Assembly (NCBI RefSeq): GCF_011074885.1
Contig: NC_054690.1
Span: forward strand, 129,001 to 193,000
Source of the DNA: Brettanomyces bruxellensis
Lineage: Eukaryota > Ascomycota > Pichiomycetes > Pichiales > Pichiaceae
DNA: 64,000 nucleotides
Direction of reading: 5' to 3'
In this document: positions 1 to 10,159 of the stretch, piece by piece
Layout of the letters: the number at the start of each line of letters is the position of its first letter
Numbering within the stretch: the first letter of the stretch is position 1
The notes under the pieces: model-generated
Seen by the model: only the letters and a program-made list of their open reading frames with translations
The model's database searches: none
Told to the model about the DNA's origin: nothing
Position numbers and translations under genes: made by a program

Positions 1-1340
1 CCTTCACTAATCCCGTATCCGTCGTATATATCTTCAGGGTATCGTCCGAGAGCATATCCCGATGAAATTCCAAGTAATTCATGATTGATTGGGTATCTGT
101 ATTTCATATCATCCATTAATGCGATTAAAGTGTTCATAACAGCAGCATCAGTGATTGGGAATGGAATATAAACAGTGTCTTCGGAGTCATCTATATCATG
201 AGCTCTGAGAGAGGCTAAAACTGAGGCTATATCTAAACCAGATCTGCGGCCTTGGATAACCAGACTAGGTGTTTCGATAAGGTATGGTATCCGTGATGGT
301 TTAAATCCGGAGTCGACAGATATGAAAAAGCGGAGACTGTTAAAGGCAATTACCAATTTTTTGTGTAATTCAGAATCCCCGAATCTGTCTGCCAAATTCA
401 AACCGATCTTTAAGGCTTTAAGCTGCGTCAAACTTGTAAAAAGATGTATTGAATCCACCTCCTCCCAGAGATCAAACCCTGTGCTGCTCCAATATTTAAT
501 GATGTAACTAAGATCGGGCTTTATAATCTTATCGAAAACAAACTGAGAACCTTGAGACAACAACTCGGGCGTTGTAAAGTTCTTCTGGTATTTATCAAGT
601 AGATCGATATAGTTAGCAATCGTTATAACTCTAAGACCGGGTCCGTCTCTTTGGGGTCTTCCCCAAGGACCATTAAACGGTGTTGAATCGGGCATGAATT
701 TTGGCTCACCGAGACCTGCTAGTGTTTTAAACCCCCCGGAAGGATTCGCAAGTCTCTGCAACTTGTAAGAGTTGATAATGTAAGCTTCAATTATAGCTTG
801 TAAATTATACATGACTGGATCTTCGAACAGATGGTCATCTAAATATTCGACCAAGGAGTTCACGGTGATCGCAGCATCTCTCACCCACTGATAGAAATAA
901 TTTGGTCTTATTTTCGAAGGTGAGGCAAGAACAGCACCTGGTGCTACACTTTTATCTTGACATTTGGATCCTCCGATATTTTCTAAAATTCTCTCAAAAG
1001 CTCTATCTTTTTGCTCTCCAAGCCACATTTCGAACTCAGTATTGCTAGACTCTACCTTAGACTTAACTCCTTCTGTTATCACCTGCTCAGAATTATCATC
1101 CTGGAAAACAGAACTGAACCAACGATTATTTTTGTCGTGAGACAAAACTTTTGCGAGTTGGAACGGAGAAAGCTTGCCTAAGAGTGCAAGAAATGGCCTT
1201 TCAGCATCTTCATAAGATGTGATAGGTCTAGGCACCTCTGCCAGAATAGCAGACTTCTGGAGGTAGTTCAGAGGTAAAGTTGAAACATCTTGGATCAAAA
1301 GAAAAACTATTGAAAAAAGATAAAACGGTGATATACGCAT
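1..1340 (-). CDS. Secreted glucoamylase (GH15), C-terminus beyond window
   Basis: Glucan 1,4-alpha-glucosidase of glycoside hydrolase family 15, which releases glucose from the non-reducing ends of starch or glycogen. Reading leftward from the ATG at 1338-1340, 446 codons are open to the window edge. Residues 1-21 form a hydrophobic signal peptide. The (alpha/alpha)6 catalytic domain shows three GH15 hallmarks: YFYQWVRDA (about 148-156), PWGRPQRDGPGLR (about 225-237) and TGFDLWEEV (about 287-295), which holds the general-acid glutamate. The layout, without an obvious starch-binding domain so far, resembles yeast GLU1/SGA1-type enzymes of about 500-550 residues, so most of the gene is present. 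No frameshift is seen. Family assignment is firm; whether it is extracellular or a sporulation-type enzyme is inference. Confidence 0.9.
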   Translation of the reverse strand, partial: MRISPFYLFSIVFLLIQDVSTLPLNYLQKSAILAEVPRPITSYEDAERPFLALLGKLSPFQLAKVLSHDKNNRWFSSVFQDDNSEQVITEGVKSKVESSNTEFEMWLGEQKDRAFERILENIGGSKCQDKSVAPGAVLASPSKIRPNYFYQWVRDAAITVNSLVEYLDDHLFEDPVMYNLQAIIEAYIINSYKLQRLANPSGGFKTLAGLGEPKFMPDSTPFNGPWGRPQRDGPGLRVITIANYIDLLDKYQKNFTTPELLSQGSQFVFDKIIKPDLSYIIKYWSSTGFDLWEEVDSIHLFTSLTQLKALKIGLNLADRFGDSELHKKLVIAFNSLRFFISVDSGFKPSRIPYLIETPSLVIQGRRSGLDIASVLASLRAHDIDDSEDTVYIPFPITDAAVMNTLIALMDDMKYRYPINHELLGISSGYALGRYPEDIYDGYGISE

Positions 1341-1812
1341 CCTTCAGTATATTGCACTTTATAGATGTGTAAAACCAACGGTCAGTGCAAAATTCGGTTT
1401 GTAAGTGCTTTATAGTAGTTTGTGGATAATCCTTATATTATATATGAAACAAAGAAAAGCCAGATAGACGGTGAAGAAATAGTGGGGTTTAAATTTTTTC
1501 TTACTTAAACATTCTGGATTGATCATTCAAAATTTGGCGTCTAAATCTGGCTTGAAAAAAATGATCCGATAGCAGAACGGCATTAAAAAAAAAAAAAAAA
1601 AATTGTGGGGAATATATAATAATAATCCGATTATGGTACATACAATGACGAAGTAATGTCACATAAATTTATTTTGGGATCAAACATACTCAGACAAACA
1701 CCTTTTCATGACTAAAAAAAAATCAGCGCAAAAAAAAGCATTACCAAATTGAAAAAACAAAAACGTCTATTATGCCATACCAATAAACCGAATACCAAAA
1801 AGAACGCTTTTT
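1341..1812. promoter_or_regulatory. Upstream region of the glucoamylase gene
   Basis: 472 bp between the glucoamylase start and the 3' end of the next gene, both leftward. On the minus strand a TATA-like TATATAATATAA (1434-1445) lies about 95 bp before the glucoamylase ATG, a plausible core promoter. A long poly-A tract is present near 1586-1602. No open frame or RNA gene is recognised. Confidence 0.4.
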
Positions 1813-4146
1813 TTATTCGACCTCAAATACCCCAATTCGCCCCTTGTATTGTGAACCATCAGAAACCCTATAGTAACCATATCTAGGCATCCCCACGATC
1901 AAGTATCTGTTATTCCCATGCTTGCTTAATGCCAGCGATTTTCCAAATTCCGTGTATCCTATACCGGAAGGCCCAATAGCAATGATGTTATTAGCCACGA
2001 AAATTTTTTCATTTCTAATTGTACCGTCTCGGTTTACCCATGAATCCAATATCCGACAAATTGAAACTTCCCAAACTGCACCCTTGAACCCATCATATCC
2101 CGAGCCTGAAATAATAACAGTTCCAGTTGACACATCTGAAAAGGTAGCGCTTGTTCCAAACATAGAATACGAAAAGAAGCTTATTTGTCCTGGCACAATT
2201 TTAACGACAAATTGCAATCCAAATCCTCGCGTGATGTATAAGTATGCTGCCCCACACATAACACAATCTCCAACCGTTTCCCCAGAAGCAGAAATCAAGG
2301 CCCATTCAAGATGATTGTGTTTGCCGGTCAAAATAAAGTTGTGAGCGAATAGTCCGGACTCTCCGGAAGTAGCACGTGTTTTTGCTGCAATATCTAAAGA
2401 ACTTATCGAACTGAGATATCTAGCAGTATGCCTATCGAACACTATAACAGAGGATGTAGAAGTCATGCTGATCAATGCAAAGTTTTTTGTAAATGCTACC
2501 CCATCACCGAACAGTTCTCTGTTTCCTTCTAATTCAAACCTATCCGGCAATCTGTAAACTTTTTTCACCACATCAGAAAACTTGATCATAACGCACCGGT
2601 GGAACATCTTGCCAAATTGCATTTTACGATATACTGAGCGCCCATTTAAAACAAAAACAGCACCTTGCTGAAGCTTTCCATTAATATCAGCAGTTGGTGA
2701 ACTAAGCACAAGGTCCTCCATGCCATCGCCATCTTCATCGTATGTGTAAAGATGCGAACCGTAATGCTTTAATCCACTACTCCCCAAGGAAGTGGCAGCG
2801 CTTTCAAAGTTGATACTAGCTATGATTATACCTTGTGATACAATGTATATTTTAGAGCTTCCTGGTTCTGAAACAGCTAAATATTCATTGCCCCTGGATA
2901 ACGTCCAGGGAGCGGTTTTAAAACCAAATCTAGGTGGATACCTTAATCCGGCTTCAGATGGAACAACATCTTGAGTAAGACTTATTTTTCTCGCCTCGAC
3001 TAAACCAGACCTCTTGATAATTTGGCCTATTGATAGTTCATAGACGGCACCATCACCTCCATCTGAAGGAGAACCAACTGCCAAAGTTCCATCAGAAAGA
3101 ACTGTAAGGGAGTACCCAAAGAGAGAATCCGGAATTATTGATTCTAAAGTTTTGCTGCCAGTATCTATCTGTGAAATTTGCAAGGTTTGTCCCTCAGTAC
3201 GGAAATCCTCATATAAAAGAGCCTTCTTGGAACCATTGAAAATGGAACATACCAACCACGAATCTTCGTCCAGATCACCATTGAACCACCTGTTAAGATT
3301 CTGCATACAGTACTTGGTTGTCCGTATCATCTCGTCTATGCCTCCATAAAAGTAATCATCCAATGTTTCGGTAAGAAGAGGTGAATGCTCCCAGTAGTAA
3401 CCCAAACTTCTGACAGATAATGCAGTTTTGACAGTTGACGTTTCCCCTTGAAGGGCAGCATACCCTCTTAGAACACAAATCTGCACCTGCGATTTGAACA
3501 GGGATGGAAACCCAAGCCGATTGTATACCTCTATAATATCGTTGATGGGTATGCTCCAGCGGGTATTATAATATTCCTCAAGTTTATCCTGGTCTGCTGT
3601 TTCCAAGTTGGAAAACATTTTTGGTAGTAAGATGAAGTCTCCTGCAGTATCTAAGAAAGTATGTGCATCCGATACACTGCCATTAAATTCAGCTGCAGCG
3701 AGAAACGGGAGTAAACCCTGATGTGATCCACGAAGAGAGTGCCAAGACACATCAGCAACTTGATGTGTGAATATCCCATAGATAAACGCCTTAAACTTCA
3801 TTAGTTCATCAAATTCCTGTTCAAATTCTGCCGATGCTTGTTGAATTTTTGTCAATTGAGCTTTCTTGCTTAAATATCTATTCAGCTTTTCAAGATAAAG
3901 TTCCGTCGCCTTAGCTAAGAATGGAGGCCAATGAGCAGCTTCAGCATAATCGGACTTCCCCATACAGCCATAAAATGCATCTGGATAGAAAGCGCCTGCT
4001 AAATAGGAAGAATATTTAAATCTGATGTCCATGGGTAGAAACGGGTGAAGTCTTGAGGCAATTGTTAAATGAACAGATATACCTGCGGCAAGGCAGTGAA
4101 CCGATAGCAGCAGGAGTAATACTAGAAACGAGATAATTCGGAGCAT
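1813..4146 (-). CDS. GPI-specific phospholipase D-like protein (Zn-dependent PLC domain + FG-GAP repeats)
   Basis: 777-residue secretory protein. A strongly hydrophobic signal peptide covers residues 1-20. Residues about 20-220 match the zinc-dependent phospholipase C-type domain of GPI-PLD, with the His/Asp-rich stretches HLTIASRLHPF, GIFTHQVADVSWHSL and DAHTFLDTAGDF as likely zinc ligands. From about residue 340 to the end there are repeated FG-GAP (integrin alpha beta-propeller) blades, for example FGYSLTVLSDGTLAVGSP, DEDGDGMEDLVLSSP, FGTSATFSDV and FGKSLALSKHG. This is the architecture of animal GPLD1 and its fungal relatives, and S. cerevisiae lacks an obvious one. Likely role: cleaving or binding inositol-phosphate-linked glycolipid at the cell surface; the substrate is inferred. 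Confidence 0.82.
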   Translation of the reverse strand: MLRIISFLVLLLLLSVHCLAAGISVHLTIASRLHPFLPMDIRFKYSSYLAGAFYPDAFYGCMGKSDYAEAAHWPPFLAKATELYLEKLNRYLSKKAQLTKIQQASAEFEQEFDELMKFKAFIYGIFTHQVADVSWHSLRGSHQGLLPFLAAAEFNGSVSDAHTFLDTAGDFILLPKMFSNLETADQDKLEEYYNTRWSIPINDIIEVYNRLGFPSLFKSQVQICVLRGYAALQGETSTVKTALSVRSLGYYWEHSPLLTETLDDYFYGGIDEMIRTTKYCMQNLNRWFNGDLDEDSWLVCSIFNGSKKALLYEDFRTEGQTLQISQIDTGSKTLESIIPDSLFGYSLTVLSDGTLAVGSPSDGGDGAVYELSIGQIIKRSGLVEARKISLTQDVVPSEAGLRYPPRFGFKTAPWTLSRGNEYLAVSEPGSSKIYIVSQGIIIASINFESAATSLGSSGLKHYGSHLYTYDEDGDGMEDLVLSSPTADINGKLQQGAVFVLNGRSVYRKMQFGKMFHRCVMIKFSDVVKKVYRLPDRFELEGNRELFGDGVAFTKNFALISMTSTSSVIVFDRHTARYLSSISSLDIAAKTRATSGESGLFAHNFILTGKHNHLEWALISASGETVGDCVMCGAAYLYITRGFGLQFVVKIVPGQISFFSYSMFGTSATFSDVSTGTVIISGSGYDGFKGAVWEVSICRILDSWVNRDGTIRNEKIFVANNIIAIGPSGIGYTEFGKSLALSKHGNNRYLIVGMPRYGYYRVSDGSQYKGRIGVFEVE

Positions 4147-4522
4147 TATAACTTTAGTGGAATTCTGTAATATAGCACAGCCATTGTCTGAAACACAAAA
4201 ATCATGAATAACTTATAGGATAAACGTTTTGTAGATGATTATTTAAAGGATATCTAAGCCTAGAGCATAGGATGATCTAAAATAATGCGGAGTAATTAAA
4301 CCTATTGATGAATCGCAGCTTTCGGCCTTTGGGCAACGCTTTTTTATTTTTAAATATTTTTAAATATTTTTTTTATTTTTATTTTTTCTTAGTTTATCTA
4401 CGTACACTTGAGCTAAAGGGAAGATAAATATGATACTATCAAGGAAAGTATATATGCTGTAACATAACGACAAAAGAGTCAAACTACTAATTTAAACATA
4501 TAATCTTCACATTGCTGATCAC
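4147..4522. promoter_or_regulatory. Divergent promoter region
   Basis: 376 bp shared by the leftward GPI-PLD-like gene and the rightward TMEM184-like gene. It contains a T/A-only low-complexity block at about 4340-4390. No other element is recognised. Confidence 0.35.
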
Positions 4523-5965
4523 ATGAAGGAAATACCGACAGTGCTTTTACTGCTGTGCGGGACCTCATGCTCAATTTCTCTAGTCATATCCACTCTTGCC
4601 ATCTATCTTCAATTAGCCAATTACCGAAAGCCGTTCGAGCAAAGACTCATAGTCCGCATTCTACTCGTCGTTCCAATATTTGCTGTATCATGCTTTGTTT
4701 CACTAGTCAATTTTCAAATCGGGCTGTTTCTAGAACCTGTGCGAGAGATGTACGAGGCCTTTGTTATCTATACATTCTACAAGCTCCTCATATTTATGCT
4801 TGATGGCGAGAGGGCAATCATACAAAATGCCCAGGGAAGAGAGCCTACTGAACACTTTTTCCCAGCAAAACTGATTTTAGGGCCAATTGAGATATCAGAC
4901 CCCAAGCAATTCCTAACAATAAAGAGAATGATTCTTCAGTACGTTTGGGTTAAACCCCTTCTTTATGTTGCGATATGGACATGTACTTTACTTGGATGCT
5001 ATGATACGAATGATATTTCATTGAGCAGTGCGTACTTTTGGCTCGGGATAATATACAATATGAGTGTTTCAATATCGCTCTACTATCTTGCCCTTTTTTG
5101 GAAGTGCCTTTATTCGGATTTAATGCCTTTTCATCCATGGCCGAAGTTTCTCTGCGTGAAAATTATTGTTTTCGCATCCTATTGGCAGGGCATTTTTGTC
5201 GGTACCTTAAACTACTTTGGCATTTTTCACGATACAATACCAGCTGATAAGAATCCCCAGTCGTTGAATACAGGAGTGGTGATTCAGAATGCCCTTTTAT
5301 GCCTTGAAATGGTTCTTTTCTCTTGGCTCCACTGGACCTCGTTTCCTTATACGGATTTTGATAGCAAAAGCTTGCCTGATTCTGCTAGGGTGAAAACTTG
5401 GACGGCATTTAAAGATTTCATTAATATCAGCGATCTTATTTATGACCTCAAACTTACCACGATGTATGGTGATAGTTACAATTTTCGAAAGTTTGATTCC
5501 GTGAACGACTTGAGTGTTTACAGAAAATCAAGGGCGTTCAACAAAAAGATATACCAGGGATTGAGAGTGTCACATGATGGGTCAAAGCACTGGGTCTCAG
5601 GTGTTGGTCCCATGCCAAATTCAACAATACCATTGATGAAAGATTATCTTCCGACTTCTACACCATACATGGAAGGTGGTGCTGTCGGAATTTCGCACGC
5701 TCAGAGTGGCCTGGGCAGTGAATATTCTTCCATATCCAATGATAAAGACGGAGAAATGGTTTCGAACAAACTTTTTGAGAATCCGGATCAAAGCGATGAT
5801 TTCTCAAAGGATGAAAAACTTTATCATTATGTCAAGAAGCATTACATTACAGATAAAGAAATAAATTATCCAATTGTCTACGACTACAGGCAGATTGCTT
5901 ATTCGCATAAAATCACTCAAATGAGAACCCAATTGAGAGCCCGTGATGCTACCGGGATGGTATAG
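4523..5965 (+). CDS. TMEM184 / OST-alpha (DUF300) family membrane protein
   Basis: 480 residues. The first 290 or so hold about seven hydrophobic segments, starting near residues 6-28. The stretch running through FVIYTFYKLLIFMLDGE and the KPFEQRLIVRIL and QYVWVKPLL motifs are typical of the Solute_trans_a/TMEM184 family (S. cerevisiae YKR051W). The C-terminal 190 residues are hydrophilic and Ser-rich, probably cytosolic. The molecular function is unknown in yeast; animal relatives include organic-solute transporter alpha. The family call rests on the motifs and topology. Confidence 0.8.
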   Translation: MKEIPTVLLLLCGTSCSISLVISTLAIYLQLANYRKPFEQRLIVRILLVVPIFAVSCFVSLVNFQIGLFLEPVREMYEAFVIYTFYKLLIFMLDGERAIIQNAQGREPTEHFFPAKLILGPIEISDPKQFLTIKRMILQYVWVKPLLYVAIWTCTLLGCYDTNDISLSSAYFWLGIIYNMSVSISLYYLALFWKCLYSDLMPFHPWPKFLCVKIIVFASYWQGIFVGTLNYFGIFHDTIPADKNPQSLNTGVVIQNALLCLEMVLFSWLHWTSFPYTDFDSKSLPDSARVKTWTAFKDFINISDLIYDLKLTTMYGDSYNFRKFDSVNDLSVYRKSRAFNKKIYQGLRVSHDGSKHWVSGVGPMPNSTIPLMKDYLPTSTPYMEGGAVGISHAQSGLGSEYSSISNDKDGEMVSNKLFENPDQSDDFSKDEKLYHYVKKHYITDKEINYPIVYDYRQIAYSHKITQMRTQLRARDATGMV

Positions 5966-7183
5966 CCGTTTTTTTATGAAGTGAGAACAATAGTTATGTA
6001 TATGCAGATCTGTAAGTATGAATGCACAGCAACATTCTTTCTATGGGTAGGAAAAGGGGTTTTGCTTTCAAATTTTTTTTTCTCAATAATTTTTTAGCTG
6101 CCTCCAGGTTTGGATTATTAAGTGATTAAATAAAATAAAATACCGTACCCACACTTGTACATATCGATAAGCAAAAATAGACGCCGGATATTATCTTCTT
6201 ATTCCCAGGCCTTAAAAATCATCAGGTGGAAAAAATTTATATCTTGAATCAGCTCTCTCTATTAGGTGAGATCCAGAAAATTCTTGATACTTTAGATGAG
6301 ATAAGTTCGGGGGGGAAAAAAAAAAAAAAAAAAGCTGGGCGTGGAAAATGGAAGTGTTGCTAAAAAAAAAAAAAAGCAAACTCCTATTGTTGCGGGCTTC
6401 TTGTACACAGAGATTTGAGACCCCAGGTTTCCGCTTTTCAAAATGCCACGGCTGAAGATAGATGGGCAGTGCATTGTTCAGATTCGTAAGCAATCACCAG
6501 GAATTATGACGTTACAGGTTAAAGCCACGTTTTAAAAAAATTTTGTTATCAGTTAACCAGCCCCATCGCATTAAATTTTTACCACAGCGTTTGCTTTATT
6601 ACAAATCAAAATAAGCAGCACGAGCTAACTTATTTAGGGTTACTAATTTGCAATACAAAGTGATTCATAATTATATAAAAGGACACAAATTCTTTTTTAA
6701 AAATATCATTGAAGTTGCATCAGCGCTTGCCTGGTACTTTTTATAGCTCTCTCGTTTTGTTAGGTAACTAATATTGGCATACCCATACATTCGGATAGGT
6801 TACAGTACTGTAATTACGTGTTAACAAAAAACAGGAATAAAAAAAAGTCAAACACAGCAAATAATTACCGGTTTATGTCAAGTTTGGGTAAAAAGAGACT
6901 AAATTGTTGGACATAAGTGTGATCGGTATATTTTTCTAGTCGTATACAAAATTTCTTTGTGGCTTAGGGAAATTTCAGTACCTTTGATTTCAAGGGGGAA
7001 CGAGATAAGAAAAAAAAAAAAAGCATTTAAAGGGAGGGAGTGAATAGAATATTTCAGATATACCTAATTGTCAGAGTTATCAGCTCAGAAACTGAAAATA
7101 TACCGTAACTCTCACCATCTTTGAACCGTATTCAACTACACTAGATCACTACAGCAAGAGAGTCCAGTTTTTGCTTTACAATC
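5966..7183. other. Long intergenic region with homopolymer tracts
   Basis: 1,218 bp between two rightward genes. It includes a G-run followed by A18 (about 6310-6331), an A13 run near 6362, and another A-run at about 7010-7022. A good TATA box, TATATAAAAGG (6672-6682), lies about 500 bp before the next ATG, so that gene may have a long 5' leader or another transcript may start here. Short leftward frames at 6212-6493 are produced by the homopolymers. No RNA gene is recognised. Confidence 0.4.
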
Positions 7184-7915
7184 ATGGAAATGCACAGCTC
7201 GGGACTTCTTGAAGTTCCACGTGGTCAGGAATATAAGGACAGAGGAAGACACTCAAGGCGGAGTAAATCATTTAACGAGGCTGCAGAACCGAACTTTGTG
7301 CTCAGCCATAGACCATTCGGCCAACAGAGTTATGGCAGTACACCTTTGTCTCCAAGAACTTCGATGGATTTACAAAATGGGAATGTTTTAGATACGATGG
7401 AAAAAGAACAGGAAGGTATAGTTCTGAAGCTGATGAGAGAAATTGATTTGCTAAAAGAAGAGAATAGACATTTAAAGCTACAACTATCAAAACAGGCCGC
7501 GGCAAATTCATCAAACTTACTTATTGTCCCTGCAGCGTCATCATTATCTTCTCAGGTGCCATACAGAATACATTCTTTAAGTAGCTCAACATCTTCAGTT
7601 TCTTCACAGTCGTCTGCTCGTGCCAATAATGGTGCCAGGGGCTCATCAAAATGCGATACATTAACAAATAGAAAGCGACTGCCAAGCACTTCAGGTCAGT
7701 CCCCAATTTCCTCCAATGTTCCACGATACCCCAGTGGCCTAGAGATTTCATCTTCTAACAGAGCTGAGGAGTTCAAAAAGTGCAGACTTACGGAGAAGGA
7801 GTTTCAGACTAATATAAAGGTTCAGAATGAGATGTTCGTTAATCCATTTAAAAAGGATATGGCCAGACAAACACATTACTCCAATACATCTCCCAGTACT
7901 ATTGCAAGGAGATGA
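7184..7915 (+). CDS. Uncharacterised Ser-rich protein with short coiled coil
   Basis: 243 residues that I do not recognise. The N-terminus is basic and polar and contains an SPRTS phosphosite-like motif. Residues about 70-105 form a heptad-patterned helix (EKEQEGIVLKLMREIDLLK, then EENRHLKLQLSKQ). The rest is Ser/Asn-rich and low in hydrophobic residues, with a basic stretch near the end. No signal peptide or membrane segment. It looks like a disordered regulatory or scaffold protein that dimerises through the coiled coil. It ends in a normal stop before a T-run. Coding status is supported by length and amino-acid composition only. Confidence 0.6.
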   Translation: MEMHSSGLLEVPRGQEYKDRGRHSRRSKSFNEAAEPNFVLSHRPFGQQSYGSTPLSPRTSMDLQNGNVLDTMEKEQEGIVLKLMREIDLLKEENRHLKLQLSKQAAANSSNLLIVPAASSLSSQVPYRIHSLSSSTSSVSSQSSARANNGARGSSKCDTLTNRKRLPSTSGQSPISSNVPRYPSGLEISSSNRAEEFKKCRLTEKEFQTNIKVQNEMFVNPFKKDMARQTHYSNTSPSTIARR

Positions 7916-8392
7916 TTTAGAAGAACACTGTCGACATAATTTTTTTTTTTTTTTTTCATTTTACAAGGCATCTGCTTATTGCGAGGTTCAAAAACTTTTC
8001 TCGAAGATTTTATTCATTTTTGGGTTCGTTATTTTATACATTGATTTCTTTTCTACTTTAATATATACCCGGCTTTTCTTTGGCTAGCCACAAGGTTCAT
8101 AGTATCTAGGAGCTTATCCCAAAGAGGAAAAAAGTAAAAAAAAAAGTCCTAAAAATTAATCATTCTGGCGTCTAACTTTATGCGATCAACTATTTAAGCA
8201 TGCTAATTTCGCTTCCCCGCTTTTTCCTGATTAGGCTTTAGCTATTACCAAAAGTTATAATCAATTCAAGCGTTAGATTGTTTATTCTAACAAGGACTTT
8301 AAATTGGACAAAATATCCAAGCAGATAAATCGTCAAGTTCTTCCCTTAAAACATTGACCAGTGTAAGCACTACTTATTTCTCTTATCGAGAG
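7916..8392. promoter_or_regulatory. Upstream region of the chitin deacetylase gene
   Basis: 477 bp between two rightward genes. T-rich (T15 at about 7940-7955) and A-rich (about 8130-8143) tracts. The first in-frame ATG at 8354 lies in this stretch, but the leader predicted from it lacks a signal-peptide start, so the later ATGs are preferred. No other feature seen. Confidence 0.3.
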
Positions 8393-9315
8393 ATGAACAA
8401 GAGAACTTCAATAATGTTCACAAAAATAGTTGCCATATTAGCCTTGACCGGTTTGGCTTTATCCATTCCTTTGGACAGTAACGATGTTATCAAGCCAACT
8501 GAATATAATGTCACAATGAATGCAATTGCACCATTACCAAGGTGGTTGACAGAGTTTACTGGCCTAACCGCCTGGCCAGGGCCAGACCCTCCTTATATTC
8601 CATTAAACTTTATTGATTTCAGCAAAGTGCCAAATTATCCAAGACGGAAATGGACAAATGCCCACCAACGAGAGATAGCTGCTCGTTTGATTGCTACAAG
8701 TGTGTCAGTTATGATGATGCGTACACCTGTCCAAAAATATCTCAGACATTTGATGATGGTCCATCAGCATTTACCCCAAATTTGTTGAATAACTTGAATC
8801 ACAAGGTCACATTCTTCACCTTGGGAATGAATGTCGTGAGATACCCGGAAGTTTACAGAAGGGCAGCCAGAGAAGGTCATTTGATGGCATCTCACACGTG
8901 GTCTCATCCGTTTCTACCTTCACTAACAAATGAGAAGATTGTAGCCCAGTTTGAATGGTCAATTTGGGCAATGAATGCTACTGGACACCATCTTCCTAAA
9001 TGGTACAGACCTCCATATGGAGCTATTGATGACAGAGTGAGAGCCATTGCCAGAATGTTTGGTATGCAGGCCGTCGTCTGGGATCATGATCTCTTTGATT
9101 GGGGTATGGAGACAAAGCCTCCAATCAGGACAAGGCAAAAGGTCATTTCTGATGCCCATAAATTCAAAGCAGAAAATAAAGGTGGACTTGTTCTTGAGCA
9201 CGATGCATATGAGTCTACTGTCAATGCAGCAATTGAAGTTAGCAGCATCTTTGGTCCGGATCAATTGACAGTTGCTCAATGTGTTGATGGCATTAACTAT
9301 ATTAAAGAGTACTGA
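8393..9315 (+). CDS. CDA2: Chitin deacetylase, frameshifted in this sequence
   Basis: Polysaccharide deacetylase (NodB fold, CE4) that converts chitin to chitosan; in yeasts it builds the chitosan layer of the ascospore wall. Starts at 8393 or 8414 both lead into a signal peptide (KIVAILALTGLALS). The upstream frame runs as far as VPNYPR (about 8643) and then loses homology. The rest of the enzyme continues in another frame from about 8650 to 9315, with all catalytic motifs: TFDDGPS (metal-binding Asp), SHTWSH (metal His pair), RPPYG, and LEHD near the end. The upstream frame would stop at 8788. One extra base in the A-run at 8648-8650 would join both halves without loss. Either a sequence error or an inactive allele. 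The CDA1/CDA2 choice is arbitrary. Confidence 0.85.
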
Positions 9316-9484
9316 AAGCACACACAATGGTGCAAACACATATGAAATTAACGTAACTTAAACCCCCAAGTTTGCAAGAAGTATCAAATTGACATGACTA
9401 TAGCAGCTGACTATGACTCTACTCGCGTTACAAAGAACCTTGAAATTTAACTATTAATATTACCATTTATAAATGCACCACACC

Positions 9485-10159
9485 TTATTTATTACTCCAA
9501 TCCAAATGGAACCTTCCATTAGGGGCTTTGTAGTTATTTAAACATTCAATCACTTCCATTGGTGAGGTGGCAATTGATACAATTTCACCATTTTCCTTGG
9601 ATATAAAACCTCTCTTGATACATCCTCTGACAAATTCTATAAACTCATCGTAAAAGTGGTTGATATTCAGTAAAACGATGGGCTTGGCATGGATGCCCAA
9701 CTGTGACCCGGTTGTAATCTCCATTAACTCTTCAAGTGTGCCAAAGCCACCAGGTAAGGCAACAAAGCAATCAGCTTCCTGGGCCATCAGTTCTTTCCTG
9801 GTATGCATATCTGTAACAACCGTTGTGACACCGTAACTATCATCTAAAGGAGTTGTACCGTCATGATTTTCAACAGAGTCCTTAAGCTCATCGTTAATCT
9901 TTTCGATATCTCCAGGCTTCTTTCTCTCTTTTGACACCAACGCCTCTGGTATTATTCCATGAACGTATTGCCCTGCATCAGCCACAGCCTTAGCCACACA
10001 TCCCATAAGACCGGTTGTTCCTCCTCCATAAACTAATCCATTGTTTTCTTCTGCTAATAAGGAACCAAGCTCCGATGCCTCTTTGGCAAAGCAAGGATCA
10101 TCACCAAACGAGGATCCACAAAAGACACAAACCTTTCTCACAGGTGTCTGTTGCGTCAT
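9485..10159 (-). CDS. LOG-family nucleoside 5'-monophosphate phosphoribohydrolase (YJL055W-like)
   Basis: 224 residues with a Rossmann fold, often mislabelled lysine decarboxylase. Family hallmarks: VCVFCGSS (10-17), GLVYGGGTTGLMG (41-53), DMHTRK (117-122) and the signature PGGFGTLEE (136-144), whose Arg and Glu residues form the active site. LOG enzymes cleave cytokinin or purine-analogue nucleotides to base and ribose 5-phosphate; the S. cerevisiae counterpart is linked to detoxifying 6-N-hydroxylaminopurine. Full length for the family, probably cytosolic. It converges with the chitin deacetylase gene, with 169 bp between the stops. Confidence 0.9.
   Translation of the reverse strand: MTQQTPVRKVCVFCGSSFGDDPCFAKEASELGSLLAEENNGLVYGGGTTGLMGCVAKAVADAGQYVHGIIPEALVSKERKKPGDIEKINDELKDSVENHDGTTPLDDSYGVTTVVTDMHTRKELMAQEADCFVALPGGFGTLEELMEITTGSQLGIHAKPIVLLNINHFYDEFIEFVRGCIKRGFISKENGEIVSIATSPMEVIECLNNYKAPNGRFHLDWSNK

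Noticed and set aside
1536..8175. GGCGTCTAA repeated at about 1536 and 8166
   Set aside because: A 9-base match at two places is expected by chance in a window of this size.
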